Below the pieces are notes generated by a model. The model ran no database searches and was not told where the DNA came from. It worked only from the letters and a program-made list of their open reading frames with translations. Shown here in pieces: positions 45,759-56,816 of a DNA stretch of 64,000 nucleotides; the first letter of the stretch is position 1, and each line of letters opens with the position of its first letter. The stretch is from positions 45,069,578-45,133,577 of the forward strand of contig NC_084793.1 in the NCBI RefSeq assembly GCF_963169125.1, given 5' to 3'. Source of the DNA: Humulus lupulus (taxonomy: Eukaryota > Streptophyta > Magnoliopsida > Rosales > Cannabaceae). The translations under genes and the position numbers were made by a program.

Positions 45759-46543
45759 CTCTCTGCAGTGTGAGACCGAGACATTTGGCTTCTCGTAGGC
45801 TGGGCGCCTCTCCATTCCTTAGTAGCTTCTCTATTCCCCTGTTTCTGTCCTGCCCGCCTTTCCTCATCACCCTGAGTTGGTTGTGCGTTCCTTCGCAGTG
45901 GTGAGGGATATCTTATTGGTGACGGAGGGAACCATAGGGGTGACGGTGGCTGCCACCCATTTCGGGGTTTGGATGGTCCCGAGCTCGCCCGTGCTGGCTC
46001 GGTAACATTCTGCGTGTTACCAGAAATCTGAGTCCAGGCCTCTGCAGGGGCTTGGTTATTCCTAGTTTCTGTTGGTAACTCTGCAGTTGAGTTAACCGGA
46101 GCCCTAGCTCGAGTGTTTCTTCGGGGCCTCGAGGGAGCAGGTGGCGGAGGTTGCTCCGTTCTTCTTGTGACAGCGTTTTTCCGAGGTCGCCCACAAGGCC
46201 TGCGGGGAGGAACATGAACGTCCCGCGGAGGTGGGGCTTGGTTCTCCTGCGGAGGTTGAGGCTGAGCCGCCTGCGCCTCCACGGCTAACCTAGCCAACTC
46301 CTCGTTCCGCTTCTTGGCCTCAGCCAACTGTTTTCTTAACTGTCGGTTTTCAAGTTCCACAATGGGGACGTACCGTTCGGGATTATAATACATGTCCTCA
46401 TCGTCCCTGGGAGCCGGAGGTGCTGGAGGTTCTCGAGAATCGGAGGACTCACTTCTTTCTTCAGGTTCAGGATTCGTCATCGGCTGTTTCCCAGGGCGTC
46501 GTGGATAGTTTTCTTCAGGAATATTCTGATCATTCGCGGCCAT
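45759..46543 (-). pseudogene. Gypsy gag, upstream part
   Basis: Minus strand from ATG 46543: MAANDQNIPEENYPRRPGKQ, then a coiled coil (ELENRQLRKQLAEAKKRNEE), then a long Pro/Arg-rich disordered region with PPSPIRYPSPLRRNAQ, parallel to the Tat gag at 16928-17650 (MENAQLRSQLAKAN; PPSPIRYPSPPRP). The frame is open here for 260 codons, better preserved than the Tat copy, and is cut by the CACTA. The last residues of the open frame come from the CACTA terminus. Confidence 0.85.
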
Positions 46544-46571
46544 AGCTAATCAGGGATTGTATTGTTTAAGG

Positions 46572-46592
46572 CTCTCAATGAAAGCACCAAAC
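46572..46592 (-). other. Primer binding site region of gypsy derivative
   Basis: Minus strand GTTTGGTGCTTTCATTGAGA directly after the LTR end GTCAACA, identical to the Tat element at 16873. Confidence 0.6.
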
Positions 46593-47421
46593 TGTTGACG
46601 CCATTTTTTGTCAACTTAAAACGTAGAGCAATTAAACAATAGGAACTATGGCGCAGATGAATAATAAAGTAAAACAACAAGAATTTTACTTGGTTCAGCA
46701 ATTAACTCTGCCTAGTCCATGAGTCTATTTTATTAAGACTTTGGAATTTTCAGGAAATCATTTAGGGATGAATTCTCCAGAAATTCTCTCAAGATATCAA
46801 AAATCTGTCATTTACAAATGTTCATGATTTCCCTATTTATAGAGGGTTCTCAGAGTTCATTCCCACATATTTCGGGAAGATACTCTTATTTATTAATGAC
46901 AATAATGATATTAAATTCTGTAACTCTTATATACAAAGAAACGTCCCCTGAAGACCAAGGGGCGTATAACAGACTTGCTAATATCCCTTTAATGTTGGGA
47001 TGTTACAACAATAAATATCTTTAAATGCATGGAACGCGTCTCATCTGATGACCCATTAAGTCGTTCGAGGTTGGCAATCAGCATCATGTTGGTCCAGATC
47101 TGTAGATAAGTTATGAGCTAGTCACCCTGCCCCAAGACCAGCTTGGAGCGGGTAAATACCACCGAGGTTGTTACACTCCGAGCTTATACTCATGCCAAGC
47201 TCGGGCTACTTGATCCGCAGACACCCGACAACGGATATACTCCGATGCTATGTCTTTCGAGCTTAGAAAGAACTTTGAGGTTACATATCTTCGAGGTTGC
47301 CACCTTGCTTCGAGGGTTTGGCATCTGGACCACAAGCATGCACTTTAGATATCACGAGCTCACACCTGACGAATCCAGCTTTCGAGGTCACAATCTCAAG
47401 TCTCGAAATCTGGGTGTAACA
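46593..47421 (-). repeat. 5' LTR of gypsy derivative
   Basis: 829 bp, minus strand TGTTACACCC...GGCGTCAACA. TATA (CTCTATAAATAGGG) at about 46830-46845. Colinear with 35240-36116. Confidence 0.88.
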
Positions 47422-47662
47422 ATTTGATATTAATATAAATTTAATAAAAATAATTAATAAATTCTATAAATTAAACTAAGCAAACATGCATATTGCACGT
47501 TATTTGTATCTAATATATATATATATAGCCCAATTGGTTATTATTATATGAATCTAGTATACGTGTCTATTTTAGATTCTTGTTTCGATATCATTAGTTA
47601 CAATTTAATTAATTTATATAAACAGTTTCCAAGTTTAGCTAGCTATCTATCTTGGTACGTAC

Positions 47663-47829
47663 AGGGCTGAGGGAGAGATACAATTAGAGGGGCCAATAAT
47701 AAAAATTAATAATTGAGGGGGCTAAATCAATCATTTTAAAAAATAACAAGAATTATTATAATATCATAATTTTATTTTTATATTTTCAAAATTTGGGGGC
47801 CAAGCCCCTCTCTCTATATGTCCCTCAAT
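47663..47829. repeat. hAT-like MITE remnant
   Basis: Left part cagggctgagggagaga and right part gggggccaagcccctctctc...gtccctc form a weak inverted pair typical of short hAT derivatives with GGGGCC-rich ends. No target duplication is found. Confidence 0.35.
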
Positions 47830-47974
47830 ATCAATCCCATCCATTTTGACAAAATAATATAAATATTGTTTTAAATTGGACATGATAACAAACAAATGAT
47901 CATAACTATATGTCAAATCGGCCTCTAATTTAATTTAATTTTAACTACATGCATGTGGAGCAATTGGCAGTTCT

Positions 47975-48305
47975 GATAAGTTTTTGTTTTTCGACCCGTG
48001 GAAAAATTATAAAATAATATTTTTTATTTGATAGTGTATAATATAGTTATAGTAGACATCTCACTAATTTTTAGAAAATATTAAATAATTTATGGAGCTA
48101 AAAAATAAAGTTCAAAATAATCAGATGCACGCAAATAAAATAAATAAACACGTGTGTAATTTACTGTTTGAACCATATTTTTTACACAAAAAATTATTCA
48201 AATTTTTTCAAAAATTAGTAGGATGTCTGCTATAACTACAATATAAACTCGCATATAAAAAAAATTATAATTTATTCACGTCCCGAAACCAAAGACACTC
48301 CTACC
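47975..48305. repeat. Foldback element, family copy 3
   Basis: Inverted halves around about 48140 with the core GTATAATATAGTTATAGTAG / its complement CTGCTATAACTACAATATA and ACATCTCACTAATTTTTAGA, as in copies 1 and 2. Confidence 0.65.
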
Positions 48306-49742
48306 ATAAGGAAAAAAAGTTGCACCTCCATTATAAAATTCCCCCATTTGTTTGTTTCACCTTATATAAAACCTTTCTTTTTTTATTTATTTTTATGGCA
48401 GAAATGTTCCTTGATATGTAATAAGAACAGAATGTTTTATCTTTTAGTTGTTGTTGTTATTGTAGCACGAAATATAGACAAGGTCACATGGCCTTATCTC
48501 TCATCCTTTTGGGCAATTCTTTTTATTTTTAGAGTAGTCACTTGAAGCTGACCGATATGGAAGGCAAACTTAACCACTGTCTGTTGATTGGAGTTTTTGT
48601 GATAATGAGATGATGCCTCAGCATGTTATCCTTGGATTCAATACATACATTATGAGAACTTCTCAATCATGTGTATCCCTCAGTCTTTAGTATATATATC
48701 CACTAGTATTTGTAAAAACAAAATTTGATAGTGTGGCTAATGAAAAATTAAAAGAATGAGGATTTGGTTTGGACCATTATTAGCTTATATATTATTAGAA
48801 ATTATTATTTTATGTTAGAGATTAATTAAAAATTGTTGACATGTTTCTAATATTTAATAAATTACTCAATGATTTTCGTTGCACAAATTTAGTGTAAAAT
48901 GTAACTTTTGACGCCTGGAAAACCATTTAATAACTTAATTATAATTTTTAAAGGCTACCGAAAAAATTTCACGGTAAATTTTCCAAAGATTTTACCATAG
49001 TTATTATTCTTATATAAATTACCTTATTTTTCACAATGTGTTATTAAAAAAAATCATAATGTATCCCATTTTAAAATTATTAATGAGAAATGTATCACCA
49101 TTTTTCAGTCAAAATTTCAATTTTACGTTCAACAATTTTTTTTTTTCATTTTTACATTCTCTCACTTATTTCTTTTTCATTTCTACGACTTGCTCTTTCA
49201 GCGCTTCTTCAACCCTCCCTCCAAGTCTGATTCATACCCAGACTCTCCGCCCAAGTCCGCCAGTGAAGAAGATGAAGAACACTCCCAAATGGGTGAAAAT
49301 GATGGATCTGCAAGTCAATGGAGTTGTCAACTAAATTCCAGTAATATTATGCATCTTTCAGCAACTTTTGGCAACTCTTGTCATTTTAAAGGATTTCCAG
49401 CAGCTTCTTCAACTGGCCTATTGCCATGGATTCGCAAGAAATCTGTAACCCATTAACCACAAATGTATATTCAAGCTTTTGTCAAAAACAAATTTTTGCT
49501 CTGTTGGGTTTCAAACAAAACAACAAAATTTATTTTTTAGGCTTTTCACAGAGATTATAATGAATGGTTCTTACTCTAAGTCTAACACTTTCAATCCATT
49601 TTCTTTGGTTTAGTTTTCTATTTTTACTCTTGCTTCACCTGAAATGAAGAGCAAAAATCATGAAATTGAGTTACAATTACAAACACAAACAAGCAGCGAA
49701 TTGATTGAGAAAAACTGCTTAGGAGAAGAAGAAGAAAGGGAA

Positions 49743-49775
<33 letters not shown>
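48306..49775. other. Intergenic sequence with one gene-like ORF and an (AAT)n tract
   Basis: Mostly AT-rich without recognised genes. The frame 49190-49456 (+) gives a hydrophilic 88-residue peptide (SKSDSYPDSPPKSASEEDEE..., ...FPAASSTGLLPWIRKK), preceded by a pyrimidine run and a cag acceptor-like site. It could be a gene fragment but I do not recognise it. An (AAT) microsatellite of about 11 units lies at 49742-49775. Confidence 0.3.
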
Positions 49776-51077
49776 GGGTTTTTAGCGGTGAAAATACTCA
49801 ATATTTTCTCAGTATTCCACTTTTACACCCAATTTTTATTTTTGCAGTGAATATTCCTAAACCCGCTAAAAGCGTCTCTTTGTTACTACCCACTTGTTAA
49901 CACCGTTAATGGTGCTTATGTGGCATCGACGTGGCCTGACCGAAATAACGTGTCATTGCCACGTGTACAATATAAAATAAAAATTAATTTAAAATTGTAA
50001 ATAATTATAAATTAAATAAATAAATAACCAAAATTAAAAAAATTATTTCATGAAAAACAAAAAAAATTAAATCAATTTAATATTATAATAAAAAATTTCT
50101 TCGCTTTCTTGCTATTTTCTCACACTTTCTCTTTAATTTTCTAGTCTACCAAACATTTCAACATACAAAAATCTCATATTCTCACTTTTTCTTTCATTTT
50201 CTAGCTTACCAAACATATATTTTTTTTAAAAAAAACTTGTACAGAGAATATAAATACAAATTCATACAAATCATTGATAAACAAATACCCAAATTCATAC
50301 AAATGAGATCTAAAAGAAAAAATTCAGATTTTTTTTCTTCCCTCAAACTTTCTCAACATCCAAACTCTCATAATAATTTGGACAAGAGAAAAAGAAGAAA
50401 AATAAAAAATAAATAAAAAGGGGCTGATAAAATTTGGGCCTAAGAGAAGAAAAAGAAAAAGAAAAAAGGGGGGGTGGGGCGGCGAAAATCTGGGTGCAAG
50501 AGAAGAAAAAGAAAGAGAAGAAAAAAGAGGAAGAAGAAAAGGAAAAAAAAGGGGTTGGGGGTGCGAAAATCTGGGCAAAGAAGAAGAAGACGAAGAAAAA
50601 GAAAAAGAAAAAAGAAGAAATTCTGGGCAAAGAAGAATGGTGGGGGACTGAGAAAATCTGGGCAAAGAAAAAAGAAAAATAAAATGACAAATGAAGAAAT
50701 TCTGGGCAAAGAAAGAGAAGAAGAAGAAAATGTGGGGATTGGAGAAGACGTGGGATAGTGGTTATTTTTTATTTTTTAATTATATTTTTTAATTTGTATT
50801 TGATAGATTTTATAATTTTAAAAAATAATTTGATTTTGATTATAAAAATATATATTTTAATTATTAAATATTATTTTATATTGTACACGTGGCAATGACA
50901 CTTTATTTCGGTCAGGCTACGTCAATGTCACATAAGCACCATTAACAGTGTTAACAAGTGGATAGTAATGGAGACACGCTTTTAGTAGGTTTGGGTATAT
51001 TCACTGCCAAAAAAAAAGGATTTAGTGTAAAAGTAGAACACTACGAAAATATTGAGTATTTCCGCCGCTAAAAATCC
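49776..51077. mobile_element. TIR element with ~210-bp inverted repeats (MULE-like), non-autonomous
   Basis: The left start GGGTTTTTAGCGGTGAAAAT and the right end complement GGATTTTTAGCGGCGGAAAT are the outer parts of inverted repeats that run through TGGCATCGACGTGGCC and CATTGCCACGTGTACAAT. Both ends lie in AAT repeats, so the target duplication (8-9 bp of AATAATAA) is ambiguous. The centre (50430-50760) is a purine-rich strand of AAGAAGAAA with 5-6 repeats of AAAATCTGGGCAAAGAAG. The open frames there on both strands are low-complexity and not genes. Confidence 0.65.
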
Positions 51078-52952
51078 TAATAATAATAATATAAAAAATA
51101 ACTTGAGTTTTTGGGTGGATTATAGCTCATATAGGCACCGTTTGAAAAAAACAATAAAAACTTAAAAACGACAAATTTGCATAGAATAATGTAAAATATA
51201 TTATAAAAAATCACAACTTGAAATCTAATGACTTCATTTTTGCTATATATATTGAGTTGATTTTACTTAGAGAAATATATATTGAGTAGATTTTTGGGTT
51301 TTCTTTTTAAGTTTAATTAAATTATATGTAAAAAAAAATTGTGATTTTTCGATGCTTGATTTTTAGTATATTTTGAGTTGATATTTAGTTGATTTCTAAT
51401 TTATAAAAATTTTAGTTCTTCTTGACATATTTTACAATACAGTGATAAGCAATGTTGTTTTTTTGTTATATTTTTAGATTATTTTAGGTTTATGTTTATA
51501 TGTTCTTATATATATTTTTAGTTTATTTGTGCTATCTATATAATATTAGTAGATACTAGTCCACACAACGCAAGAAAACACACAAAGTAAACTCAAAATG
51601 AAATAGTATATTGTTGCATGTTAAAGAGCACAATTATGATAATTTATAATCTAAACAATTGTTAGTTCTAAGTAATAGATTTATGTATAGTTGTTCTCAT
51701 TTTGTTTTTTAGTTGTTTAAGTTTATATATAGTTGTTTATTTGTTGTGTTGATGTCTAATTATTGTTTAGTTGTTTTCAGATATATTTTAATTTAAAAAA
51801 AAAACATATTAGTATGCAATGGGTTGACTTCTAGTTGTTGTCCAATTGTTGTTTTTTAGTTATTTTTTAATATATTAGTATGTAGTGGGTTAATGTTTAG
51901 TTGTTCTCTAATTATTATTTTTTTGTTATTTTTTAGTTTATTTTATATATATATTTAGTTGTTTTGAAAAATATTTTGAGTTTATTTTTTACACATTTAA
52001 AAATGCAAGGAAAATTATTTTGAAGTTGTTTTTTTTTTTTCAGTTTATTTTGAGTTAATGCAATGAATTGATGTCTAATTGGTTTTTCAACACTTTATTG
52101 TTGTGAGGTTGTTGTCGTGTTGCATTTAAGTTGCTTTTTTGATATTGTATTGCAGTTTGTTGTTTTTTTTAAATGTAAGAATGCATTTTTTGATGTTGTT
52201 GTTTTTTTTTTTTTTTTTTTTGTAGTTGTAATGGGTTGCACTATGTTGTTGTAAGATTGTTATCGTGTTATTTTCTTGTTGTTTTTTTAACATTATGTTT
52301 TGTGGGTTGATTTTTAGTATAAATCGTATTTTTATAATTTTGAAATATTAAAATCGTATTTTTGAAAAATTGAGTTAGTAAAAATATATAAAAAAAAAAA
52401 TCATAAAAAATAAGTACTTATACAAAAAAATCCATTATAAAATTAATACAAAGACAATGATAAATATACTCATTAAAATAAAGCTTATAAAATAAAAGTT
52501 TGAATCGAGATATTTCCATAACTAACATATAGTTTATTTTAATTTCAAGTGAAAATAAACACACTAATTAGAATAATTGATCATTCCAACTCCGCTTCCA
52601 TTCTTTTACTAGATTGTGCATACTTCAAAGTTTATAGCTTCACCTCGAGCTTAGGAAAATGGAGATGGACGCAAAGCTTGGTATTAGGGCTTGTAAGGCC
52701 CAAAAAAGATTTCGCAGTGATATGTGTATTGACCAGGAAAGCTGGGCTAAGATTCGATATAAATGGGCCTATTATTAGGGAAGTTTACAAAAAATACTAA
52801 AGTTATGGAAAATGGAAAAATTACTGCAATAGGAAGGAGCATAATCATATATATAGACTTTGCTTTTGTAAACGAAGTTTATAAATTTGTAATGATACAT
52901 TTTTTTTAACCAATTTTTAAAAATTTGTAACTAAAGTTTACAAGTTTGTAAC
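51078..52952. other. AT/T-rich intergenic sequence
   Basis: Long stretches of TTGTTGTTTTTTAGTTGTTTT-like sequence (51700-52320) with no gene. The frame 52549-52800 (+) is unrecognised, with nothing around it to support a gene. Confidence 0.4.
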
Positions 52953-54870
52953 TGTTGGGTTTTATGCCCTTATAAAATCATGTCGTATATGTAATGCGAT
53001 TTTATATTATCAATAAAAGTAGTATAAATTATTTAATTTGGCAACCGTATTGTTTGCTTATTTTATTACATGATTATTGGAATAATACAAATATTTATAA
53101 AATCTCGAACATATAAATAGTTACAATTATAGTGACTAGGGCACAATAGATTATAATTATATGTTCAAAAGAATAAGTCCTAAGATTAAGTCAGTGCATT
53201 GGATTTTCACTGATCTAGTATTTACGATATGATCTACGTACACATTCTAGGTGTGATGTCTTATCTAAGGCATTGACCAAGTAGATAAGATCGAATGTAT
53301 ATGGGTATACTATACTAGGACTGATATTGATTATTGATAGATAAATAAGTATCGTTGTTATCGAATCTAATCAATGTCACAATGTTGACCATAGGTCAAA
53401 TTGATCTTAATTCTGAGTAATAATATTCTGCTAATTATACTATTTAAATATTTTGACTTGTTCGTTACCGGTTTACCCTACGTACTAGCAGATACTTACA
53501 TCTTGGAGATTTAATAGTGTAATTGAGTAGGAGTATTATTTATTAATATGAAATCTATAGCTTCTATATGAAAGGTGAAAAGATGACTTCCTTAATAGCT
53601 TAGTCCAAAATGGTAAATGATTGAGCGCTCATATATCTGTGATTGAGTTCACAGATTAATCATTTACAAGGGACTTAATGAGAGTTAAGGATAAAATAAA
53701 AATGAGGGGTAAAACGGTAATTTGCACACGGCTCGTTAGTAAGTCATCGATAGAGGATTGATTGACTATAACGGTTATAACAATGGATAACATATTTGTG
53801 GTTTGGTAAAATACGTTCTATGAACTCAAGAGTCCAATTCCGAGTCTATAGTGGAGTCACGTAGAATTAATAAGTTGTGAGATAATTTATAAACTCATGG
53901 AAACTTATTATAGCTTGGGTTCATGGATTCATGATCTCCATGTCTTCTCTTATCAAATCAAGTTTAATAGTCTCAAACAATTGATTTAATTATCAATTCG
54001 AAATATCAAATTGACTAGGTCAATTTAGTGATATTTACATGTAATAAGAATATCACTACAAGAAATAGGGCTTTTGCCGATGCAATTTCGACGGTAATTT
54101 GCACCAACACAAGTGGTTTTTGCCGACGCAATTCTGAAACACGCCACCAAAATAAACTTTGGTCGGCGCCATGTCAAATTGCGCTGACATAAGTTGGCAC
54201 ACTTTTTATGACCTCCTTTTTGCCAACGCAAATGTGATTTTTATACGAACCCAGTGTTGACGGTGGTACTTTTGTCGGCGCATTACGATATTGCGCCGGT
54301 AAAAGTCATAAGCGCGCCGACAAAAGATAAAATTACTCCGGCAAAAGTATGGAATAATAGAAATACACAATTTTTTTTATTTTTTTAAGTGATTATAGTT
54401 TTATATAGTATCATTAATTAATTAATGATTATTTAACATCTAATGAAGGTCATAAGGTTGTTAGATTGTTCTAAGATCAACAACAATACTAATGAACTTT
54501 GTAATTATCAACTAAGATTGTTGTGATCATTGTCGATCATTGGAAATAAAAAGAGAATCTTTGGACAAATTTATTAATATTGATAAATTTGTGTCAATAT
54601 AAATAAATAATATTAAATCAAGTTTCAAATTATAGCTAGTTAACTTGAATAAGGATTTAATTATTTATTTAATTACTTAATTGAAAGATAAATAAATAAA
54701 AATATTTTGAATTTATGACCAATTGAAATTTAAATTCAAAACAAAGAGATTGAGCCCAAACCCATTTGTGGGAGCCCAAAGCTTTGATTTTTTTGCTTAT
54801 TATTTTAATTAATTTATATTTAAATAAAGTCCATTAAGTTGCATATATAAAGAAGTGAAAATTACATGTT
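52953..54870. repeat. LTR-like sequence of a non-coding retroelement, with CACTA relic inside
   Basis: Starts TGTTGGGTTTTATGCCC and continues as unique-looking, non-coding sequence to about 54053. It resumes after the CACTA relic (54054-54345) to about 54870. The start and character recall the large non-coding LTRs of plant LARD-type elements. No second copy lies in the window, so this is a tentative call. Confidence 0.35.
54054..54345. repeat. CACTA-like terminal relic
   Basis: Starts CACTACAAGAAATAGGGC, followed by direct and inverted copies of TTTTGCCGACGCAATT / ATTGCGCCGGTAAAAG. No right terminus is visible. Confidence 0.55.
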
Positions 54871-55229
54871 ATATGAGAATTTTAATAGATTGTGCAAAAA
54901 TATGGCTTTTTTTCAATATAAGTTAATCTGTGGCTTTTTTTGTTTTAATTTCACTTGTATGGGTTTAGTTTCCCATATTTTTGTATAAAAGTTTGTTTAT
55001 GTCATATTTTCACTCTTAATCAAGTTTTATGAATTTGGAAGGGTATGTTTGTAATTTGATTATTTTTTTATATTAATTTTATATAACTATTTTTATATTA
55101 AATTTTTCCATGGTTGTTTTGCAAATAGTTTTTTTTTTTTTGTAATATGAATTGTGTTTATTATTTTTTTTCTTTATTGTAAACATTTTTTTCCCTGTTT
55201 TTTAGGTTGTACGTTTTTTTTTTCAAAAC

Positions 55230-55660
55230 CTGGGTAAGGTAACAAATTACTTATTTGATTTTTCAAAGTTATGTAAAAAAAAAATCATACAACTAGCTTA
55301 AATAACATTTATCCAGATGGGTAACCAGTTACTTGTTTGATTTTTCACATTTTTGTAAAAAATAGTCTTAGAGGTTAAATAACATGTATCAGGAGGGGTA
55401 ACCAGTTACAATGAGATTAGTAACTTAATGCCATAAGAGGGGTAACTAGTTACTATAAGAGGGGTGACGAGTTACTCATATTAGATGAAAAGAAACATTA
55501 CATTTGAAGGTAAAAAAAAGAATAAGTATGATTTAGTAACCTAGGTAACCAGTTACCATATAGAACCCATAAATATACACACACATCAGCATGTGAAGGT
55601 AACCGGTTACCTCCTAAAATATACAAACAAATAACGTGAGGGTAATTTACCACATATCTG
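55230..55660. repeat. Array of near-palindromic GGTAAC-N2-GTTACC motifs
   Basis: GTAACCAGTTAC at about 55321, 55397 and 55546, GTAACTAGTTAC at 55441, GACGAGTTAC at about 55467, and GTAACCGGTTACC at about 55600, plus weaker copies, spaced tens of bases apart in AT-rich sequence. The same motif recurs at 58440-59830. Confidence 0.65.
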
Positions 55661-56079
55661 AAGACAGAAAAAAAAAAACAGATCTGACTCAAGTTTTATT
55701 GGATCATTACAACGGCAATCTAGTCGTTACTTAATTTTTCTAATGAATAAATACAAAAAAAGAAAAAAATTATGGGCATTCGAATTGACCCGTCTAATTC
55801 AGTTACCCAAACTCGCCACGGACATGAGGCAGAAAATATCCAAAGATTCACAGAGAATCACAAAAAGCCAATTTTCCATCTTCAACCTTCTTTCCAGTTT
55901 TTTTGTGTCACTAACTCAAGTTAAGCAGCCGTTTACGCAGATAACTTTTTCTGTCCCTTTTTTATACCACGCCGACCAAGCCAACTGTTCGACAATATTA
56001 CATAAAGACCCAAAAAATAGTTGAAACAATTCTCATAGCTCCATTTTCATTGGATTCTAGCATAACACCGCTAGCCGCC

Positions 56080-56405
56080 ATGGATTCGCTCTCTGCAGTC
56101 TCGCCCTCTTTAGTTCTACCCCCAAATAATCCCCTTTGTCCTCGGCCTCGCCAAATGGGTTTCTATATTTCTTGTCGTTTACAGAATCGGAGCCGTCGTT
56201 CTTGTTCTTTCTCCGGTACGCGCCTGAACTCACCCATGAAGCTTTCTAGGAGATCATGGAGGCGAGCTTCTAACAAATCAGACGGTGGTGGAACCACTGA
56301 TGAGTACAAAGATGATAAAGGGACGGAGGAGGTGGAGAGAGAGCTTCACCTTGACGGAACCATTCCTGGAACTTCAAATGAGTTCGTGAAGCAAGTCTCA
56401 TCACG
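56080..56405 (+). pseudogene. First-exon fragment of an uncharacterised, probably plastid-targeted protein
   Basis: The start is the ATG at 56080 in a perfect Kozak context (gccgccATGg). The upstream in-frame stretch from 56050 has no ATG. The protein begins MDSLSAVSPSLVLPPNN, rich in Ser, Pro and later Arg, poor in acidic residues, like a chloroplast transit peptide, then a charged segment (DEYKDDKGTEEVERELHLDG) and NEFVKQVSSR, where the exon probably ends before GTGCAG at about 56406. The ~80-bp leader is gene-like. No later exon follows before the element's right arm, so this is a captured fragment or a gene whose other exons lie beyond the window. I do not name the protein. Confidence 0.5.
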
Positions 56406-56816
56406 TGCAGATTATATATAGTTACTTTTATATATATATAAATATATATACATATATATTGATGCAATTTTTTAAAAAGTTAATTATATGGTTGTGCACA
56501 TTAGCTGAACGATAGAATTTTTTGAACTATTATTGGGATTCAAAAAAAAAAAATTGGCTTATATATGTTGTTGAGTCGGTTATGGCAAAATGAAAGAGGA
56601 TATATGACTTGGTTGAAGGAATTTTGGCTATTTTAATTATTATAATACTCCTGATTTTGCTGATTTTTTTTTATTAATTTTGATTTCCAATATGAGATTA
56701 GTTTTCCCATAAACTAAGTTTTTGTTAATTAAATTTTCCCATACAAATTAAAGAAAGTTTAACTCCTATATTTTTGCACATTGAAAGCTAAAATGCCATA
56801 TTTTTGAAAAATTCCC

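Larger units (their letters stand above)
35240..47421 (-). mobile_element. Gypsy deletion derivative: LTR-PBS-gag fragment-LTR, split by CACTA
   Basis: Flanked by ATTTG (35235-35239 and 47422-47426). On the minus strand: LTR 47421-46593, the same primer site as the Tat element, gag from 46543, the CACTA insertion, the rest of gag to 36117, then directly the second LTR. Protease, RT, RNase H and integrase are missing entirely. Gag ends mid-domain, where its codons for ...SHLSTFN run into the LTR end ACACCC, so the pol part was lost through a junction at short homology. Without the CACTA it would be about 3.0 kb. Confidence 0.85.
34591..47513 (+). mobile_element. Helitron-like element, copy B, split by gypsy insertion
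   Basis: The 5' part (34591-35239) begins TCTTTTCTATATAATAAG after an A, then AATGTTAACTTTAACGGAAT. The 3' part resumes after the gypsy element at 47422 and ends with an imperfect hairpin (catgcatattgcacg) and CTAA at 47513, before a T. Without the insertion it would be about 735 bp, close to copy A (823 bp). It has no coding capacity, so it is non-autonomous. Confidence 0.55.
54875..56816. mobile_element. TIR element with captured gene exon (Pack-MULE-like)
   Basis: Left end GAGAATTTTAATAGATTGTG then CAAAAATATGGC. The right end complement is GGGAATTTTTCAAAAATATGGC. Further matching runs to about 55060 and 56640 (GTATGGG...TTTTCCCATA in opposite orientation). Inside are a GTAAC-motif array (55230-55660), a normal-looking leader and the exon at 56080-56405. 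I see no clear 9-bp duplication (ATGTTATAT against TATATGTGA), so the MULE assignment is an inference. Confidence 0.45.

Noticed and set aside
50324..50758. Several overlapping open frames on both strands
   Set aside because: They come from a purine-rich low-complexity strand (AAGAAGAAA); the peptides are Lys/Glu or Phe/Ser runs with no domain.
52549..52800. 83-codon ORF
   Set aside because: No recognisable domain and no promoter or splice context; kept only as a remark in the intergenic entry.
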